Assembly: GCF_003268775.1 (NCBI RefSeq)
Contig: NZ_QLSU01000003.1
Span: forward strand, 352,248-416,247
DNA: 64,000 nt
Direction: 5' to 3'
Origin: Paraburkholderia unamae
GTDB lineage: Bacteria; Pseudomonadota; Gammaproteobacteria; Burkholderiales; Burkholderiaceae
Shown here piece after piece: positions 27,899-36,360 of the stretch (position 1 is its first letter; every line of letters starts with the position of its first letter). The notes beneath the pieces are model-generated. The model did no database searches and was not told the origin of the DNA. It was given only the letters and a program-made list of their open reading frames with translations. The translations under genes were made by a program, and so were the position numbers.

Positions 27899-29257
27899 TC
27901 ACGATTCGCTCGCCAGTTCTTCCTGCGGGGCGCGCTGCGGCGTGCGCAATACGGCGCGCACAGCGAAGGTCACGAGCACCGCGAACACCAGCGTGGCCGC
28001 GAGAAAGTAAAGCCCGGCCGCCAGGCTGCCCGTTGCGTCCTTGATGAGCCCGATGCCATAAGGGCCGAGATAGCCGCCGAGATTCGCGAGCGAGTTGATC
28101 GTCGCGATCCCCACGGCCGCGCTCGCGCCGGTGAGGAACTCGCCGGGCAGCGCCCAGACCACGGCCTGAATCGAGTAGATCGAGAAAGCAGTCAGGCAGA
28201 TGAACAGCAATTGCAGCGCCGGCGCGTGGAACCACGCGCTCGCGGCCATCGTCAGCGCCGCGGCGGCCGAGACCACGGCGATGTGGCCATAGCGTTCGCG
28301 ATGCTTGTCCGAATGGCGCGGCACGGTCAGCAAGCCCACCACCGCGAACAGATACGGCACCGCGGAAAGCAGGCCCGCCGTGGAATCGCTCACGCCGAAC
28401 GCCTTGATAATGGTAGGCAACCAGAGCGACAAACCATAGATGCACAGCGGAAACGGCAGGAACAGCAACGCCAGCATCAGCACGCGGCGGTCCTTGAGCG
28501 CGCTGAACGGGTTGCGATGCGTGTCGAGCTGGTAGGCGCGCCGGTCGGCGGCGAGTTCGCGCTCGATCCAGCGGCGTTCGGTGTCGCCGAGCCACTTCGC
28601 ATGCGCGGGCGACTCGGGCAGGAGGCGCAAGGTGGGAATGCACAGCAGCACGGCGGGCAGGCCGCTCACGACGAACAGCGTCTGCCAGTTCGACATGCCG
28701 AGAAAGCCGTGCGTTTCGAGCAGCGCGCCCGCAATCGGTCCGGTGACGATGCCCGCAATGGGCTGTGCAAGCACGAGCAGCCCGATCACGCGCGCGCGGT
28801 GGCGCATGGGAAACCAGTGCGTGAGGAAGTACAGAATGCCGGGATAGAGCCCGGCCTCCGCCGCGCCCAGCAAGAAGCGCAGCGCGTAGAAGCTTTTCGG
28901 GCCGCTCACGAGCGCCATCGCCATCGTGATCACGCCCCACGTGAAGAGGATGCGCGCGAACCACACGCGCGCGCCGAAGCGCGAGAGCGCGAGATTGCTC
29001 GGCACCTCGCACAGAAAATAGCCAATGAAGAAAAGGCCCGCGCCGAGGCCGTAGGCGGCGTCGGAAAGGCCCACGGCCGCGTTCATGTGCAGCTTGGCGA
29101 AGCCGACCACGGTGCGGTCGACGTACGCGACCACGTAAATCAGCGCGAGAAACGGCACGAGCCGGCGCGCGATGTGGCCGACGATATGCTTTTCCTCAGC
29201 GCCCACGCTCGCGTTCGACGCGAGGCTATCGGGTTGCAGCACCTGCGGGTTCGTCAT
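27899..29257 (-). CDS. MFS transporter, anion:cation symporter type (sugar acid)
   Basis: A 452-residue 12-TM major-facilitator transporter. VDRTVVGFAKLHMN after TM1 and the RFGARVWFARI loop between TM2 and TM3 mark the ACS subfamily, which imports hexuronates, aldonates and other organic anions. ATG 29257 has an AAGGAG nine bases upstream; the longer open frame upstream is not conserved-looking. It sits directly after the arabinonate dehydratase in the operon, so it most likely imports L-arabinonate or a related sugar acid so that free acid can enter the pathway below the dehydrogenase step. Confidence 0.87.
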   Translation of the reverse strand: MTNPQVLQPDSLASNASVGAEEKHIVGHIARRLVPFLALIYVVAYVDRTVVGFAKLHMNAAVGLSDAAYGLGAGLFFIGYFLCEVPSNLALSRFGARVWFARILFTWGVITMAMALVSGPKSFYALRFLLGAAEAGLYPGILYFLTHWFPMRHRARVIGLLVLAQPIAGIVTGPIAGALLETHGFLGMSNWQTLFVVSGLPAVLLCIPTLRLLPESPAHAKWLGDTERRWIERELAADRRAYQLDTHRNPFSALKDRRVLMLALLFLPFPLCIYGLSLWLPTIIKAFGVSDSTAGLLSAVPYLFAVVGLLTVPRHSDKHRERYGHIAVVSAAAALTMAASAWFHAPALQLLFICLTAFSIYSIQAVVWALPGEFLTGASAAVGIATINSLANLGGYLGPYGIGLIKDATGSLAAGLYFLAATLVFAVLVTFAVRAVLRTPQRAPQEELASES

Positions 29258-29360
29258 CGTCTCTGTCTCCTTCCCATCTTTTGTCTTGTTGCTGCTGGCC
29301 GGTTCGCGTCGTTTGCATCGTTCACGCGTTTCGGGCACCGGCCGGCCCGCGATCATGGTG

Positions 29361-31112
29361 TCAGTGCGAATGCCGCGGCACCGCCGCCCCGCGCTTGCCC
29401 ACGAGGAAGTCGAGATCGCAGCCTTCGTCGGCCTGAAGCACGTGATCGACATAAAGGCGCGCGTAGCCGCCCTTGCCCAGTTGCTCGGCCACGCCCGGCG
29501 CGGCAGCCGGATCGACATCGCTCAAGCGGCGTTGCAGTTCCTCGTCGCTGATGTCCAGATGCAGGCGGCCCGATTCGCAGTCGAGTTCGATCCAGTCGCC
29601 GTTGCGCACGGCCGCCAGCGGGCCGCCCGCCGCCGCTTCGGGCGCCACGTGCAGCACCACCGTGCCGTACGCGGTGCCGCTCATGCGCGCATCCGAAATA
29701 CGCACCATGTCCTTCACGCCCTGGCGTAGCAGCTTGGGCGGCAGGCCCATGTTGCCGACCTCGGCCATGCCGGGGTAGCCGCGCGGGCCGCAGTTCTTCA
29801 TCACGAGGATCGAGTCCTTGTCCACGTCGAGCGATTCGTCGCCGATGGTCGCCTTGTAGTGGTCGAAGTTCTCGAACACCACGGCGCGGCCGCGATGCTT
29901 GAGCAATTCGGGCGTGGCCGCCGAAGGCTTGAGCACGGCGCCGCGCGGCGCAAGATTGCCGCGCAGGATACAGATGCCGCCATCTTCGATCAACGGGTTG
30001 TCCAGCGGACGGATCACTTCGTCGTTGTAGTTCGGCGCTTCGCGCACGTTGTCCCACATGGACTTGCCGTTCACGGTGAGCGCATCCGGATGCGGCAGCA
30101 GGTTCGCTTCGCCGAGACGCCGCAGCACCGCAGGCAAACCGCCCGCGTAATAGAACTCTTCCATCAGGAAGCGGCCCGAGGGCTGAAGGTCGACGATGGT
30201 CGGCGTGTTGCGGCCAATGCGCTGCCAGTCTTCCAGTTCGAGTTCCACGCCGATGCGGCCGGCAATCGCCTTCAGGTGGATCACGGCGTTGGTCGAACCG
30301 CCGATCGCCGCGTTGGTGCGAATGGCGTTCTCGAACGCTTCGCGCGTGAGGATCTTCGAAAGCTTCAGGTCTTCCAGCGCCATCTGCACGATGCGGATGC
30401 CCGACATGTGCGCGAGCACGTAGCGGCGCGAATCCACCGCCGGAATCGCGGCGTTGTGCGGCAGCGAAACGCCGAGCGACTCGGCCATGCAGGCCATGGT
30501 CGAGGCGGTGCCCATGGTGTTGCAGGTGCCCGCCGAACGCGACATGCCCGCTTCGGCCGACAGGAACTGATGCAGGTTGATTTCGCCCGCCTTCAGTTCC
30601 TCGTGCAGACGCCAGACCACGGTGCCCGAGCCGATATCCTTGCCTTCGTGCTTGCCGTTGAGCATCGGGCCGCCCGTCACGACGATGGCGGGCACGTCCA
30701 CGCTCGCCGCGCCCATCAGCAGCGCGGGCGTAGTCTTGTCGCAGCCGCACAGCAGCACGACGGCGTCGATGGGATTGCCGCGAATCGCCTCTTCCACGTC
30801 CATGGAAGCGAGATTGCGCGTGAGCATGGCCGAGGGACGCAGATTCGATTCGCCGTTCGAAAACACCGGGAACTCGACCGGGAAGCCGCCCGCTTCATAA
30901 ATGCCGCGCTTCACGTGCTCCGCGAGCTTGCGGAAGTGCGCGTTGCAGGGCGTGAGTTCCGACCAGGTGTTGCAGATGCCGATGATCGGGCGGCCGTCGA
31001 ATTCGTGATCGGGAATGCCCTGGTTTTTCATCCAGCTTCGGTACATGAAGCCGTTCTTGTCCGTGGTGCCGAACCACTGTTGGGAGCGCAGTTTGGGTTT
31101 GGTATCCGACAT
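29361..31112 (-). CDS. IlvD/Edd-family L-arabinonate dehydratase, copy 2
   Basis: A 583-residue Fe-S dehydratase, first gene of the leftward arabinose operon. The cluster cysteines lie in GICNTW, GCDKTT and SAGTCNTMG, as in the copy at 10386, to which it is very similar from WFGTTDKNGFMYRS to the histidine-tailed C-terminus. It has a short insertion near the end (SDVDPAAAPGVAEQ) where the other copy differs. Its context, with the arabinose dehydrogenase and keto-deoxy-arabinonate dehydratase, makes it the primary L-arabinonate dehydratase (L-arabinonate to 2-keto-3-deoxy-L-arabinonate). ATG 31112 is preferred to the upstream TTG. Confidence 0.9.
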   Translation of the reverse strand: MSDTKPKLRSQQWFGTTDKNGFMYRSWMKNQGIPDHEFDGRPIIGICNTWSELTPCNAHFRKLAEHVKRGIYEAGGFPVEFPVFSNGESNLRPSAMLTRNLASMDVEEAIRGNPIDAVVLLCGCDKTTPALLMGAASVDVPAIVVTGGPMLNGKHEGKDIGSGTVVWRLHEELKAGEINLHQFLSAEAGMSRSAGTCNTMGTASTMACMAESLGVSLPHNAAIPAVDSRRYVLAHMSGIRIVQMALEDLKLSKILTREAFENAIRTNAAIGGSTNAVIHLKAIAGRIGVELELEDWQRIGRNTPTIVDLQPSGRFLMEEFYYAGGLPAVLRRLGEANLLPHPDALTVNGKSMWDNVREAPNYNDEVIRPLDNPLIEDGGICILRGNLAPRGAVLKPSAATPELLKHRGRAVVFENFDHYKATIGDESLDVDKDSILVMKNCGPRGYPGMAEVGNMGLPPKLLRQGVKDMVRISDARMSGTAYGTVVLHVAPEAAAGGPLAAVRNGDWIELDCESGRLHLDISDEELQRRLSDVDPAAAPGVAEQLGKGGYARLYVDHVLQADEGCDLDFLVGKRGAAVPRHSH

Positions 31113-31208
31113 CGTGTTCGTCTTGGAGAGCAAGGAGTTCGAGCGATTGGTCCGGCACAGTCTATGGAGAACTCTGATAACCTTCTAATGAAAAAATGGA
31201 CGCTTCCG

Positions 31209-31230
31209 ATACCGAAATCAGCATTGGTAT
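31209..31230. promoter_or_regulatory. Candidate LysR site between arabinose operon and regulator
   Basis: In the AT-rich 154-bp divergent spacer, atacc (31209-31213) and ggtat (31226-31230) form a short inverted repeat with a 12-base spacer, 36 bp before the LysR start. The spacer must hold both promoters. The site is a modest match to a LysR box. Confidence 0.35.
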
Positions 31231-31266
31231 AAACACCTAAAACTATTTGGGAAATCAGGCAAAAAC

Positions 31267-32283
31267 ATGCTCGATACGAGCCCCTGGTACGTGCGCACGC
31301 GGCTGAAAACGCGGCAATTGCTGCTGGTCGTGGCGCTGGCCGAAGAAGGCAACATCCACCGCGCGGCGGCGGCGCTCAACATCACGCAGCCCGCGGCCTC
31401 GAAGCTGCTGCGCGAGCTCGAGGACATGCTCGGCGCGGTGCTGTTCGAGCGCATGCCGCGCGGCATGCGGCCCACGCACTATGGCGACGCCCTCATTCGC
31501 CACGCGCGCGCCGTGCTCGGCAGCCTCGACCAGGCGCAGGAGGAACTGAACGCGCTGAAGGCCGGGCGGCTCGGCCATGTGGCGGTGGGCGCGATCACCT
31601 CGCCTGGCGTGCGCGTGCTGCCGGCCGCGGTGGCGGCGGTCAAGCGCACGCATGCGAACCTGCGCGTGAGCGTGGAGATCGACGCGAGCAACGTGCTGCT
31701 GGAACACCTCGCACAGGACAAACTCGACGTGGTGCTGGGCCGCCTTTCCGCCGAGCACGACAAGCTCCAGTTGCGCTACGAGCCGCTCGCGGGCGAGCCC
31801 GTGTGCGCCGTGGTGCGGCCGGGGCATCCCATGCTGGGCGACCCGGAAGGCAAACCGGCCGCGCCGATCGCGCTTGCCGACATCGCGCGCGCCACGTGGG
31901 TCGTGCCGCCCGTGGGCAGCGTGCTGCGCCACCGCTTCGAACTGATGTTCCAGCGCGAGAGCCTCGCGCCGCCTTCGAACGTGGTGGAAACGCCCGCGCT
32001 CCTTTTCATCACGCGCGTGCTGGAGCAGAGCGACATGATCGCCGTGCTCACCGAAGACGTGGCGCACTATTACGCGGCGCACGGCATGGTCGCGATCCTG
32101 CCCGTGCCGATGGACTGCCAGATGGACGACTTCGGCATCATCACGCGCGCGGACGGGCTGCTCACGCCGGCCGCGAGCGTGATGATCGAGACGTTGCGCC
32201 AGGTGAGCGCCGATATCTACGGCCAGCGCGGACAAAAGTCAGGCCGGCCAGGTTCGGGCCAGGCGCGGCCCGGCGCGCGATAA
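31267..32283 (+). CDS. LysR-family regulator, GbpR-like, of the arabinose operon
   Basis: A 338-residue LysR regulator. The helix-turn-helix is at about residues 28-55 (IHRAAAALNITQPAASKLLRELE), and the effector domain begins near residue 95 (GHVAVGAITSPGVRVLP). The combination of LKTRQLLLVVALAEEGNIHRAA and RMPRGMRPT fits the GbpR branch, whose founder in Agrobacterium controls a galactose/arabinose-binding protein gene. It is divergent from the arabinose operon, so control of that operon by L-arabinose or a pathway intermediate is likely. The last 15 or so residues are a Gly/Arg-rich tail. Confidence 0.87.
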   Translation: MLDTSPWYVRTRLKTRQLLLVVALAEEGNIHRAAAALNITQPAASKLLRELEDMLGAVLFERMPRGMRPTHYGDALIRHARAVLGSLDQAQEELNALKAGRLGHVAVGAITSPGVRVLPAAVAAVKRTHANLRVSVEIDASNVLLEHLAQDKLDVVLGRLSAEHDKLQLRYEPLAGEPVCAVVRPGHPMLGDPEGKPAAPIALADIARATWVVPPVGSVLRHRFELMFQRESLAPPSNVVETPALLFITRVLEQSDMIAVLTEDVAHYYAAHGMVAILPVPMDCQMDDFGIITRADGLLTPAASVMIETLRQVSADIYGQRGQKSGRPGSGQARPGAR

Positions 32284-32317
32284 TCGCCCGACGAAAGCCA
32301 CCCCGGAGGATCGAACC

Positions 32318-33172
32318 ATGCCCGCCAGCGCCACCGCTCCCGATTCCACCGCCATTCGCGTCGCGCTCTGGCGCGCGCTGCACGTCCAGGTCGACGACGC
32401 GCCCCATGTGCTCGAAGACGAAATCGGCATGCAGATCGCCGCGCCCGACGCGAACTGGCGCGAGCGGCCCGACATGCACCCGGCAGGTACGCGCGGCTAC
32501 CGCGCGGCGATCGTCGGCCGTGCGCGCTTTGTCGAAGATCTCGTGATCGAGCAGGCCGCGCAGGGCGTCGCGCAGTACGCGATTCTCGGCGCGGGCCTCG
32601 ACACGTTTGCGCAGCGCCGCCCCGAAACCGCCTCGCGCCTGCACGTGTACGAAGTGGACAAGCCGGGCACCCAGGCGTGGAAGCGCCAGCGCCTCGACGA
32701 ACTCGGCTTTCGCGAGCAGAGTTGGCAACGCTTCGTGCCGGTCGATTTCGAAGGCGGTGAATCGTGGTGGGAGCAACTGAGCGCCAACGGCTTCGACGTT
32801 GCGCGCCCGGCGGTGATCGCGTCCACGGGCGTCTCCATGTACCTCACGCGCGCGGCGAATCTCGCGACGCTGCGGCAGATCGCACAGCTTGCGCCGGGCT
32901 CGACGCTTGCCATGACCTTCCTGTTGCCGCTCGAACTCATCGACGAACCCGAACGCTCGCAGCACGCGGCCATCTATGAGCGCGCCCGCGCGGCGGGCAC
33001 GCCGTTCGTGAGCTTCTTCGCGCCCGACGAGATGCTCGCGCTCGCGCGCGAAGCAGGGCTGCGCGAGGCGCGGCATGTTTCGACGGCGGACCTCACCGCG
33101 CGTTATTTCGCAGGACGTAGCGATGGTTTGCGGCCTGCGAGCGGGGAGTCGATTCTGGTGGCGACGGTGTGA
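32318..33172 (+). CDS. SAM-dependent methyltransferase, LCM family
   Basis: A 284-residue methyltransferase of the leucine carboxyl methyltransferase-like family. Landmarks are the YRAAIVGRARFVEDL helix, the SAM-binding YAILGAGLDTFAQR (motif I, about residue 88), VYEVDKPGTQAWKRQRL (acidic loop), and VIASTGVSMYLT. The substrate is unknown; bacterial members act on small carboxylates or polyketide intermediates. ATG 32318 has a ggagga nine bases upstream. It follows the LysR gene by 34 bp but has no evident link to arabinose use. Confidence 0.78.
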   Translation: MPASATAPDSTAIRVALWRALHVQVDDAPHVLEDEIGMQIAAPDANWRERPDMHPAGTRGYRAAIVGRARFVEDLVIEQAAQGVAQYAILGAGLDTFAQRRPETASRLHVYEVDKPGTQAWKRQRLDELGFREQSWQRFVPVDFEGGESWWEQLSANGFDVARPAVIASTGVSMYLTRAANLATLRQIAQLAPGSTLAMTFLLPLELIDEPERSQHAAIYERARAAGTPFVSFFAPDEMLALAREAGLREARHVSTADLTARYFAGRSDGLRPASGESILVATV

Positions 33173-33247
33173 ACCGTGCCGCTGCATCCCCGCCTCATCC
33201 GCTATAGTCCGTAACACTTTTTGCCGCCTTCGCTTTCCCGCTTCGCC

Positions 33248-34465
33248 ATGCAAACCGCCCTGCTTGCCCCGCGCCCCATCGAGGCGCTCGAACTCCCCGC
33301 CGACCTCGACGGCCACGACGGCGTGAACCGCGCGCCGGGGCGCATGCAGATCGCCGCCGCGAACGATCTCGACGCCGTGCGCGCCTGGCTCGCGCGCGTG
33401 GCCGATTCGAAGTCCACCTTCGAGAACTACCGCAAGGAGGCCGAGCGCCTGATGCTCTGGGCCATCGTGCAACTCGGCAAGCCGCTCTCGTCGCTCACGC
33501 ACGAGGACCTGCTCGCGTATCAGCGCTTTATCGCCGATCCGCAGCCCGCGGCGCGCTGGGTGGCGGGCTGCGGGCGCAAGCACCCGCGCAGCGACGCGCG
33601 CTGGCGTCCGTTCTACGGGCCGCTTTCGCCAACGAGCCAACGCCAGGCCATGGTGATCCTCAACGCGCTGTTCTCGTGGCTCGTGAGCGCGGGCTATCTC
33701 GCAGGCAATCCGCTTTCGCTCTCGCGCCAGCGCGCGCGCCGCGCGCAGCCGCGCATCACGCGCTACCTGGAACGCGAACTCTGGGACGAGGTGAAGGCCT
33801 ATGTCGACAGCCTGCCGCGCGACAGCACGCGAGAGCGCGAGCACCACGGCCGCGCGCGCTGGCTCCTCACGCTGCTCTATCTGGGCGGCCTGCGGATCTC
33901 GGAAGTGGGGACGAACACGATGGGCGACTTCTTCTCGCGCCGCGACGCGGCAGGCAAGGAGCGCTGGTGGCTCGACGTGCTCGGCAAGGGCGAGCGCCGC
34001 CGTCTCGTGCCCGCCACCGCCGAATTGATGGAAGAACTCGTACGCTACCGGCGCGAGCGCGGTCTGCCCGCGTTGCCCATGGCGCTCGAAACCACGCCGC
34101 TCGTGCTGCCGATCGGCACGAAAGTGGGAACCCAGGCAGCCCAACCGCCGAAGCCGCTCACACGCGCGGCGCTCCATGCGATCGTGAAAGGCATCTTCGC
34201 GGGTGCAGCCGAACGGTTGCGCCAGCGCGGCGCGCAAGCGGGCGCGGGTAGCGACTTCGCGGCGCGCGCGGCGCAACTCGAACGCGCGTCGGCGCACTGG
34301 CTGCGCCACAGCGCGGGCTCCCACATGGCCGACGGCGATCTCGACCTGCGCCTCGTGCGCGACAACCTGGGCCACGCTTCGCTCACCACGACGAGCCTCT
34401 ACCTGCACAGCGACGACGACCGCCGCCACCGCGAGACCGAGGCACGCCACCGCATCGACTGGTGA
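33248..34465 (+). CDS. Tyrosine recombinase / site-specific integrase
   Basis: A 405-residue tyrosine recombinase. The N-terminal SAM-like core-binding domain (about 35-150) contains SKSTFENYRKEAERLMLW. The catalytic domain (about 170-390) has the first Arg in YLGGLRISEVG, HWLRHSAGSH with the His-x-x-Arg pair, GHASLTTTSLYLH with the second His and the nucleophile Tyr. All catalytic residues appear intact. No att-like repeats, tRNA or phage genes adjoin it, so it looks like a chromosomal recombinase of unknown target rather than an active element. Confidence 0.8.
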   Translation: MQTALLAPRPIEALELPADLDGHDGVNRAPGRMQIAAANDLDAVRAWLARVADSKSTFENYRKEAERLMLWAIVQLGKPLSSLTHEDLLAYQRFIADPQPAARWVAGCGRKHPRSDARWRPFYGPLSPTSQRQAMVILNALFSWLVSAGYLAGNPLSLSRQRARRAQPRITRYLERELWDEVKAYVDSLPRDSTREREHHGRARWLLTLLYLGGLRISEVGTNTMGDFFSRRDAAGKERWWLDVLGKGERRRLVPATAELMEELVRYRRERGLPALPMALETTPLVLPIGTKVGTQAAQPPKPLTRAALHAIVKGIFAGAAERLRQRGAQAGAGSDFAARAAQLERASAHWLRHSAGSHMADGDLDLRLVRDNLGHASLTTTSLYLHSDDDRRHRETEARHRIDW

Positions 34466-34561
34466 AGCGCGGGATAGGCCTGGAAACAGGCCTTGAAACA
34501 AGCCTTGATATAGGCGTTTCCACGCACTCAACTTGTGGCGCGTCCAGCCGATAATTCACTT

Positions 34562-34690
34562 ATGGAGCAAGACGGCGGGCCCAACGACTTGCAGGCCCGC
34601 CGCCACGCCCCATACCCTGTCCCTCACTGTCAGGGACCACGCAGAGTCGAACTTGAGCGCCGGAAGTCCGCTTCCGGCGCGTTTTTCTTT
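34562..34690 (+). ncRNA. Candidate small RNA with three stem-loops
   Basis: In the 351-bp gap after the integrase, the plus strand has three consecutive hairpins: ggcgggcc/ggcccgcc (34574-34581 and 34594-34601), tccct/aggga around 34619-34635, and a perfect terminator hairpin (34657-34680) with a T-run. The terminator is nearly 200 bp from the integrase stop, further than a simple end would need. A gataat at 34550-34555 could be a -10 box, but no good -35 is present. An independent small RNA of about 130 bases is possible; so is a structured integrase 3' end. Confidence 0.35.
34657..34686 (+). terminator. Rho-independent terminator
   Basis: Perfect 10-bp stem gcgccggaag/cttccggcgc with loop tccg, followed by gttttt. 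It ends transcription from the plus strand, either the integrase or the candidate small RNA. Confidence 0.8.
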
Positions 34691-34740
34691 CGACGCCCTC
34701 GCCGTTCACGTCAATCGCGCAAACCATGCGCGGCCGCCCC

Positions 34741-34780
34741 AAAACACAAAGCGGGAGCCGGCATGACGCCGCTCCCGCTT
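34741..34780 (-). terminator. Rho-independent terminator of phaB
   Basis: Arms aagcgggagc (34749-34758) and gctcccgctt (34771-34780) form a 10-bp stem; on the minus strand a T-rich tgtgtttt follows. It lies 37 bp after the phaB stop. Confidence 0.65.
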
Positions 34781-34816
34781 CCGGAACCTCGTTGAGTGCG
34801 CAAGCACCCCGCACGC

Positions 34817-35557
34817 TCAGCTCATGTGCAAGCCGCCGTTGAGCGAGAAGTCGGCGCCGGTGGAGAAGCCGGCTTCGTCGGAGGCGAGCCAGGCGACGAT
34901 CGAGGCGATTTCCAGCGGTTCGCCCAGGCGCCGCACCGGAATGCTGTCGACGATCTTCGAGAGCACCTCGGGTTTCACGGCCTTCACCATGTCCGTGCCG
35001 ATATAGCCCGGCGAAACGGTGTTGACCGTCACGCCCTTGGTCGCGACTTCCTGCGCCAGGGCCATCGTGAAGCCGTGAATGCCGGCCTTGGCCGTCGAGT
35101 AGTTGGTCTGACCGAACTGGCCTTTCTGCCCGTTCACCGACGAGATGTTGATCACGCGCCCGAAGCCGCGTTCGATCATGCCGTCGATCACCTGCTTCGT
35201 GACGTTGAAGAGACTCGTGAGGTTGGTGTCCATCACGGCGGTCCAGTCTTCGTGCGTCATCTTGCGGAACACGACGTCGCGCGTGATGCCCGCGTTGTTG
35301 ACCAGCACGTCGATCTCGCCCACGTCTTTCTTCACCTTCTCGAACGCCACGGCCGTGGAGTCCCAGTCGGCCACGTTGCCTTCGGATGCGACAAAGTCGT
35401 AGCCGAGCGCCTTCTGCTCGTCGAGCCAGCGGGTTTTACGCTGCGAATTCGGGCCGCAGCCCGCGACCACCGTGAAGCCATCCTTATGCAGGCGCTGGCA
35501 GATGGCGGTACCGATGCCGCCCATGCCGCCGGTCACGTAGGCGATACGCTTAGCCAT
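34817..35557 (-). CDS. phaB: Acetoacetyl-CoA reductase PhaB
   Basis: A 246-residue short-chain dehydrogenase that reduces acetoacetyl-CoA to (R)-3-hydroxybutyryl-CoA with NADPH for polyhydroxybutyrate synthesis. The cofactor motif is TGGMGGIG (about residues 9-16), NNAGI near 88, and the catalytic Ser, Tyr and Lys are in NISSVNGQ and NYSTAKAG (about 138-158). GYIGTDMVKAV and VRRLGEP are typical of PhaB and distinguish it from FabG. A strong aggagg precedes ATG 35557. It stands alone here, away from any phaC or phaA, and has its own terminator. Confidence 0.92.
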   Translation of the reverse strand: MAKRIAYVTGGMGGIGTAICQRLHKDGFTVVAGCGPNSQRKTRWLDEQKALGYDFVASEGNVADWDSTAVAFEKVKKDVGEIDVLVNNAGITRDVVFRKMTHEDWTAVMDTNLTSLFNVTKQVIDGMIERGFGRVINISSVNGQKGQFGQTNYSTAKAGIHGFTMALAQEVATKGVTVNTVSPGYIGTDMVKAVKPEVLSKIVDSIPVRRLGEPLEIASIVAWLASDEAGFSTGADFSLNGGLHMS

Positions 35558-36023
35558 AGATCCTCCTTTTACTTTAGGGGGGTAGGTGAGTTGAGGAGAC
35601 TCTGGAGGACGGAGTCAGTTTGACGAGCACCATAAAGCGGTGCGATGGGGATAAACCCGTAAAGGAAAACGCCAGTCGGCCGAATGAAAGACGCGCGCCG
35701 CGAGCACCCTGCCGCGCTTGATGCTCACTTGATGCACGTTCGATGCGTGCTGAATACCGCGTCCCAAGATTGGCACGATCATTCGCATTCCATAGGAAAA
35801 GGCGTAGCGGCGATCCCTTGATCGCGCGGCTGTAATAAGGGAGCGTATCAGCCTCTGACGAGGGACACAAGACGCTCAAATACGCTGGACGTGATCCATC
35901 GCACCATTACCTGGCATTACTCAATAAATGCTTAAGCAGACAATGCATGGCGCATGTCGCGGCGGCGAGAAAACCGGTAATGCAGCAGCGCGCCGGAGCG
36001 GACGTCGGCGCGCGAAGGGTCAA
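35558..36023. other. Intergenic region upstream of phaB; no gene seen
   Basis: This 466-bp stretch holds the phaB leader with its Shine-Dalgarno sequence and presumably its promoter. It is less GC-rich than the surroundings in 35640-35660 and 35760-35950. A 6-bp inverted repeat (tccctt at 35814, aaggga at 35837) is the only symmetric element noticed. The open frames in it have no protein-like composition. Confidence 0.5.
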
Positions 36024-36275
36024 TCAAAGGCCGGCCGCGAGCGGCTCGCCGCCCAGCGCGCCGGGCAAGCCGGTCACGTAGTCGAGCCGCCCCACCGCTT
36101 CGAGCAGCGAGCGTCCGGCGCTCGTGAGCGAGAGCTGGCGATGGCCTTCCGTCCAGTGTTCGAGCGCAACCAGCTGGCGCTCGAGCAGCGTATCCAGCTC
36201 ATGGCGGTTCATGTCGATCTGGTCCGGCGAATGGCGGACCAGCATCAGCGTGGCGAATTCATGCGGACTCAGCAT
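36024..36275 (-). CDS. Hypothetical small protein
   Basis: An 83-residue protein. The body (about residues 3-65) alternates helices in a pattern like a small winged-helix or MarR-like core: PHEFATLMLVRHSPDQIDMNRHELDTLLERQLVALE, then a hairpin-like QLSLTSAGRSLLEAV, similar to the wing-and-helix end of HTH proteins (LTxxGR). No signal peptide or membrane segment. A good Shine-Dalgarno (aggaga) precedes ATG 36275. I do not recognise a named family; a DNA-binding role is only a suggestion. Confidence 0.6.
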   Translation of the reverse strand: MLSPHEFATLMLVRHSPDQIDMNRHELDTLLERQLVALEHWTEGHRQLSLTSAGRSLLEAVGRLDYVTGLPGALGGEPLAAGL

Positions 36276-36360
36276 CGTTGTCTCCTAGTAACTCGAATGC
36301 CGCAACCAGGGGGCACAGGGCCGCATATCTTCGGGGTTCAATGTGACGCGCGCATGACTG

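Noticed and set aside
35771..35786. Sigma-54-like sequence (tggcacg followed by ttcgc)
   Set aside because: The -12 part is off by one base and the plus strand has no gene to transcribe from it.
35574..35879. 101-residue open frame upstream of phaB
   Set aside because: It overlaps the phaB leader and has no ribosome-binding site or recognisable composition.
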